Below are positions 61,589 through 64,000 of a stretch of 64,000 nucleotides of DNA, piece by piece. Position numbers and translations under genes: made by a program. Under the pieces are notes generated by a model. It made no database searches and had not been told where the DNA came from. It worked only from the letters and a program-made list of their open reading frames with translations. Source of the stretch: Candidatus Latescibacterota bacterium. GTDB taxonomy: Bacteria; Latescibacterota; UBA2968; UBA8231. The stretch's first letter is position 1, and each line of letters starts with the position of its first letter. Location: NCBI GenBank assembly GCA_016187725.1, contig JACPJE010000068.1, forward strand, positions 1 through 64,000, read 5' to 3'.

Positions 61589-61620
61589 TTGGATATTAAT
61601 TGGATAACCAGGTTATATAT
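61589..61620 (+). promoter_or_regulatory. AT-rich MarR-gene promoter with ATAACC-A-GGTTAT palindrome
   Basis: An AT-rich island in otherwise GC-rich DNA. TTGGAT (61589-61594) and TTATAT (61613-61618), 18 bp apart, could be -35 and -10 boxes. The perfect palindrome ATAACC-A-GGTTAT (61604-61616) overlaps the -10 box, a fit for an autoregulatory MarR operator. Confidence 0.5.
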
Positions 61621-61735
61621 TAACTCGGTAATATGTTTCCCCTGATCTGGCTGGTGAAGGGGATTGGAGGGCCAGCGGTGATCCCACTGCTTTGGCGACG
61701 TGGTTCGGTGCAGCCGCTCTCAGGAGAACTGCTCA

Positions 61736-62326
61736 ATGATAGAGCTTGAGGTATACCGCCAGTTTCTCCACCACGCCCACATCTTCGCCTCGACGGTCCG
61801 GGAGATCCTGGAAGAGAAATACCTGCGGCAGACGACCACTCTGGACGTCACGGTGCCGCAGTTCAACCTGCTCAAGTTGATCGCCCACAATGGCAAACAC
61901 CAGGTCGGTGAACTCGCCTCTTTTCTGGGGGTGAGCCAGGCCGCAGCCAGCAAGAACGTGGACAAGCTGGTTCGTCTGAAGCTCATCATCAGGGAGGTCC
62001 AGCAGAGCGACCGGCGGGCGGCCTCCCTGAGCCTGACCCACAAGGGGAAGAGCGTAATCCACAGGTACGAAGCGCTGAAGGAGGAAAAGCTCAAAGAGAT
62101 CCTGGAAAGCCTCACGGCAGGTGAACTGGCCACCCTGATGCAGGGTCTTGAGAAGGTCGCGCATCTGATTCTCGAAAAGGAACTGGACAGAAACAGGTGC
62201 ATGCGATGCAATGCGTACTACGTGAAATCCTGCCTGCTGAAACCCCTGTGCGGCAACTGTCTATACCTTCAAACTCGGGAGCGCTCTTATGCCGAGGCTG
62301 TTGTTGCCTGCGAAGCCGGAAGCTGA
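61736..62326 (+). CDS. MarR-family regulator with C-terminal Cys cluster
   Basis: 196 residues from ATG 61736 behind CAGGAGAAC. Winged helix-turn-helix of MarR type (F-N-L-L-K-L-I-A, V-S-Q-A-A-A-S-K-N-V-D-K-L, D-R-R-A-A-S-L-S-L-T). The end carries C155-x2-C158-x7-C166-x5-C172-x2-C175, which could bind zinc or an Fe-S cluster and sense metal or redox state; ordinary MarR proteins end before this. Lying between the methyltransferase genes and fhs, it probably regulates one or both. Confidence 0.82.
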   Translation: MIELEVYRQFLHHAHIFASTVREILEEKYLRQTTTLDVTVPQFNLLKLIAHNGKHQVGELASFLGVSQAAASKNVDKLVRLKLIIREVQQSDRRAASLSLTHKGKSVIHRYEALKEEKLKEILESLTAGELATLMQGLEKVAHLILEKELDRNRCMRCNAYYVKSCLLKPLCGNCLYLQTRERSYAEAVVACEAGS

Positions 62327-62411
62327 TCCGCTGAGAGCGCTGCCGATTTTCTGCAGCCAATACCCCTCGTCCGCCAGCGGAGCGGGCCTCTGAACAAAAA
62401 GGAATCTACCT

Positions 62412-64000
62412 ATGCTGAGTGATCTCGAAATTGCCCAGGCTGCAAAGCTGAAACCCATCGTCGATATCGCCCGCGAGGCAGGCCTGGAGGAAGACGACCT
62501 GGATCTCTACGGCAAGTACAAGGCCAAGGTCCATCTGGACGTCCTGGAGAAACTCAAGGGCCGGCCAAACGGGAAGTACATCGACGTGACGGCGATCACG
62601 CCCACGCCCCTGGGCGAGGGCAAGACCGTGACCACCATCGGCCTTTCGCTGGGACTGAACCACATCGGCAAGAAGGTGCTCACCTGTATCCGCCAGCCCT
62701 CGCAGGGCCCCACCTTTGGCATCAAGGGCGGAGCCGCCGGCGGCGGGTATGCGCAGGTCGTGCCGATGGAGGACTTCAACCTCCACCTGACCGGCGACAT
62801 CCACGCGGTGAGCGCGGCCCACAACCTGCTGGCCGCGGCCATTGACGCCCGCATTCTGCACGATGATGAGATGAGCGACGAGCGGCTGGCGAAACTGGGC
62901 CTCAAACGGCTGGATATCGATCCCTATGCCCTCACCTGGAACCGGGTGCTGGACGTCAGCGACCGGGCGCTGCGAAACATCGCCACCGGCCTGGGCACCA
63001 AGGACGATGGCCGGCCGCGCCAGACTGGCTTCGACATCGCGGTGGCCTCGGAAGTCATGGCCATCCTGGCGCTGACCACGGACCTGCGCGATCTGAGGGG
63101 TCGGTTGGGGCGCATCGTCGTCGGCATGGACAAAAAAGGCAAGCCGGTGACCGCAGAAGACCTGGGCGCGGCCGGGGCGATGACCGTCCTGATGAAGGAC
63201 GCGATCATGCCCACCCTGATGCAGACCGTGGAAAACACGCCGGCCTTTGTGCACGCCGGCCCCTTTGCCAACATCGCCCACGGCAACAACTCCATCATCG
63301 CCGACCAGATAGGACTGAAGTTGGTCACTGGCGGCTACCTGGTCACGGAGAGCGGCTTTGGCGCGGATTGCGGCATGGAGAAGTTCTTCGACATCAAATG
63401 CCGCTACTCAGGGCTGGTCCCCAACTGCGTGGTCATCGTGGCCACCGTCCGCGCCCTCAAGATGCACGGCGGCGGCCCGCGGGTGGTGCCTGGGCGCGAT
63501 TTGCCCCAGGCCTACCAGAAGGAAAACCTGAAGCTGCTGGAGAAGGGCCTGTGCAACCTGGAGGCCTGCATCCGGATCGCGCGCCAGTACGGAATTCCCG
63601 TGGTGGTGGCTGTGAACCGCTTCACCAGCGACACCGAAGGGGAGATCGAGTTGGTGAAAAACGCGGCGGTCAACGCCGGGGCCGAAGGGGCCTTCACTAG
63701 CGAGGTGTGGGCCAAAGGGGGCGCCGGCGGCGGCGAACTGGCCGAAGCCGTGGCCGCTGCCTGCGAGAAACCCTCCTGTTTCCAGTTCCTCTATCCGCTG
63801 GAGATGTCGATCAAGGATAAGATCGAGACCATCGCCACGCGGGTCTACGGCGCCGGTGGGGTGGACTACCAGCCGGCCGCAGAGGCCAAGATCGAACTCT
63901 ACACTGAACTGGGCTACGACAAGTTGCCCATCTGCATGGCCAAAACCCACCTCTCCCTTTCCCATGACCCAACTTTGAAGGGAGCGCCGAAGGGTTTCAC
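62412..64000 (+). CDS. fhs: Formate-tetrahydrofolate ligase, 5' part
   Basis: Runs off the window edge after 529 codons, close to the full family length. The ATP loop is T63-P-T-P-L-G-E-G-K71-T. Other family blocks are [18 protein letters not shown] and [13 protein letters not shown]. It joins formate to tetrahydrofolate with ATP, or in reverse releases formate from 10-formyl-tetrahydrofolate with ATP synthesis. The gap of 85 bp before the ATG shows no clear promoter. Next to the folate-methyl operon, it would complete the methyl branch of the Wood-Ljungdahl pathway. Confidence 0.96.
   Translation, partial: MLSDLEIAQAAKLKPIVDIAREAGLEEDDLDLYGKYKAKVHLDVLEKLKGRPNGKYIDVTAITPTPLGEGKTVTTIGLSLGLNHIGKKVLTCIRQPSQGPTFGIKGGAAGGGYAQVVPMEDFNLHLTGDIHAVSAAHNLLAAAIDARILHDDEMSDERLAKLGLKRLDIDPYALTWNRVLDVSDRALRNIATGLGTKDDGRPRQTGFDIAVASEVMAILALTTDLRDLRGRLGRIVVGMDKKGKPVTAEDLGAAGAMTVLMKDAIMPTLMQTVENTPAFVHAGPFANIAHGNNSIIADQIGLKLVTGGYLVTESGFGADCGMEKFFDIKCRYSGLVPNCVVIVATVRALKMHGGGPRVVPGRDLPQAYQKENLKLLEKGLCNLEACIRIARQYGIPVVVAVNRFTSDTEGEIELVKNAAVNAGAEGAFTSEVWAKGGAGGGELAEAVAAACEKPSCFQFLYPLEMSIKDKIETIATRVYGAGGVDYQPAAEAKIELYTELGYDKLPICMAKTHLSLSHDPTLKGAPKGF

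Overview
The window is dense, GC-rich bacterial DNA with no rRNA, tRNA or CRISPR array that I can see. The gene mix suggests an uncultivated Gram-negative lineage of the Latescibacterota/FCB or planctomycete-like type. The pointers are bacterial microcompartment (BMC) shell genes, PhyH-type dioxygenases, many uroporphyrinogen-decarboxylase-family (URO-D) corrinoid methyltransferases, propeller regulators, OPT-like DUF6785 and DUF4159 proteins, and outer-membrane barrel candidates. The phylum is an inference from gene content only.

Layout. 1-4754: the tail of a glycyl radical enzyme, a propeller/sigma54-activator chimera without a Walker A motif, a STAS gene behind a sigma54-type promoter, and two secreted proteins with a shared C-terminal W-G-Q-V-K tail, one of them frameshifted. 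4799-16953: a BMC locus. It has five genes with BMC shell domains (ten domains in all, four in one polypeptide), three BMC-P vertex genes, CoA-acylating aldehyde dehydrogenase, PduL, a Cys-rich protein, a DHDPS-family aldolase with a targeting-like N-terminus, a ThiO-like oxidase and a divergent FAH-family hydrolase. DedA and two PhyH genes flank it. 17116-23890: IspH, then two histidine kinases, an NtrC-type regulator and a PilZ protein. 23967-30595: a damaged acyl-CoA synthetase/GNAT gene, a Lon-like protease, a candidate sigma54-driven structured RNA, a sigma70-family factor and two tiny membrane proteins. 30714-31025: fragments of a BMC-T gene and a PduS-like gene run into a TPR gene.

32365-50832 is a minus-strand gene train that looks like one envelope system. 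It holds a parvulin chaperone, three tandem paralogous barrel candidates with an internal Asp/Asn-rich calcium-type segment, a 1086-residue TPR protein, a lipoprotein, a CBM9-like protein with the WG-x-VK tail, a DUF4159 protein and an OPT-like permease. 50976-64000 is a one-carbon region. Four URO-D-family proteins, a corrinoid protein, a DUF1638 protein, a RACo-type corrinoid activase and a single-chain pterin methyltransferase/MetF/MetV-like fusion sit behind two strong sigma54-type promoters. A MarR-type regulator and formate-tetrahydrofolate ligase lie divergently.

How it fits together (inference). The one-carbon operon would move methyl groups from an unknown methylated substrate to a corrinoid protein, then to tetrahydrofolate, then oxidise them. 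The BMC would confine an aldehyde made by the aldolase and convert it to acyl-CoA and acyl phosphate. A sigma54 regulon appears to link several units. Several genes are broken or joined at short homologies. These may be real decay or assembly errors, and sequence alone cannot decide.
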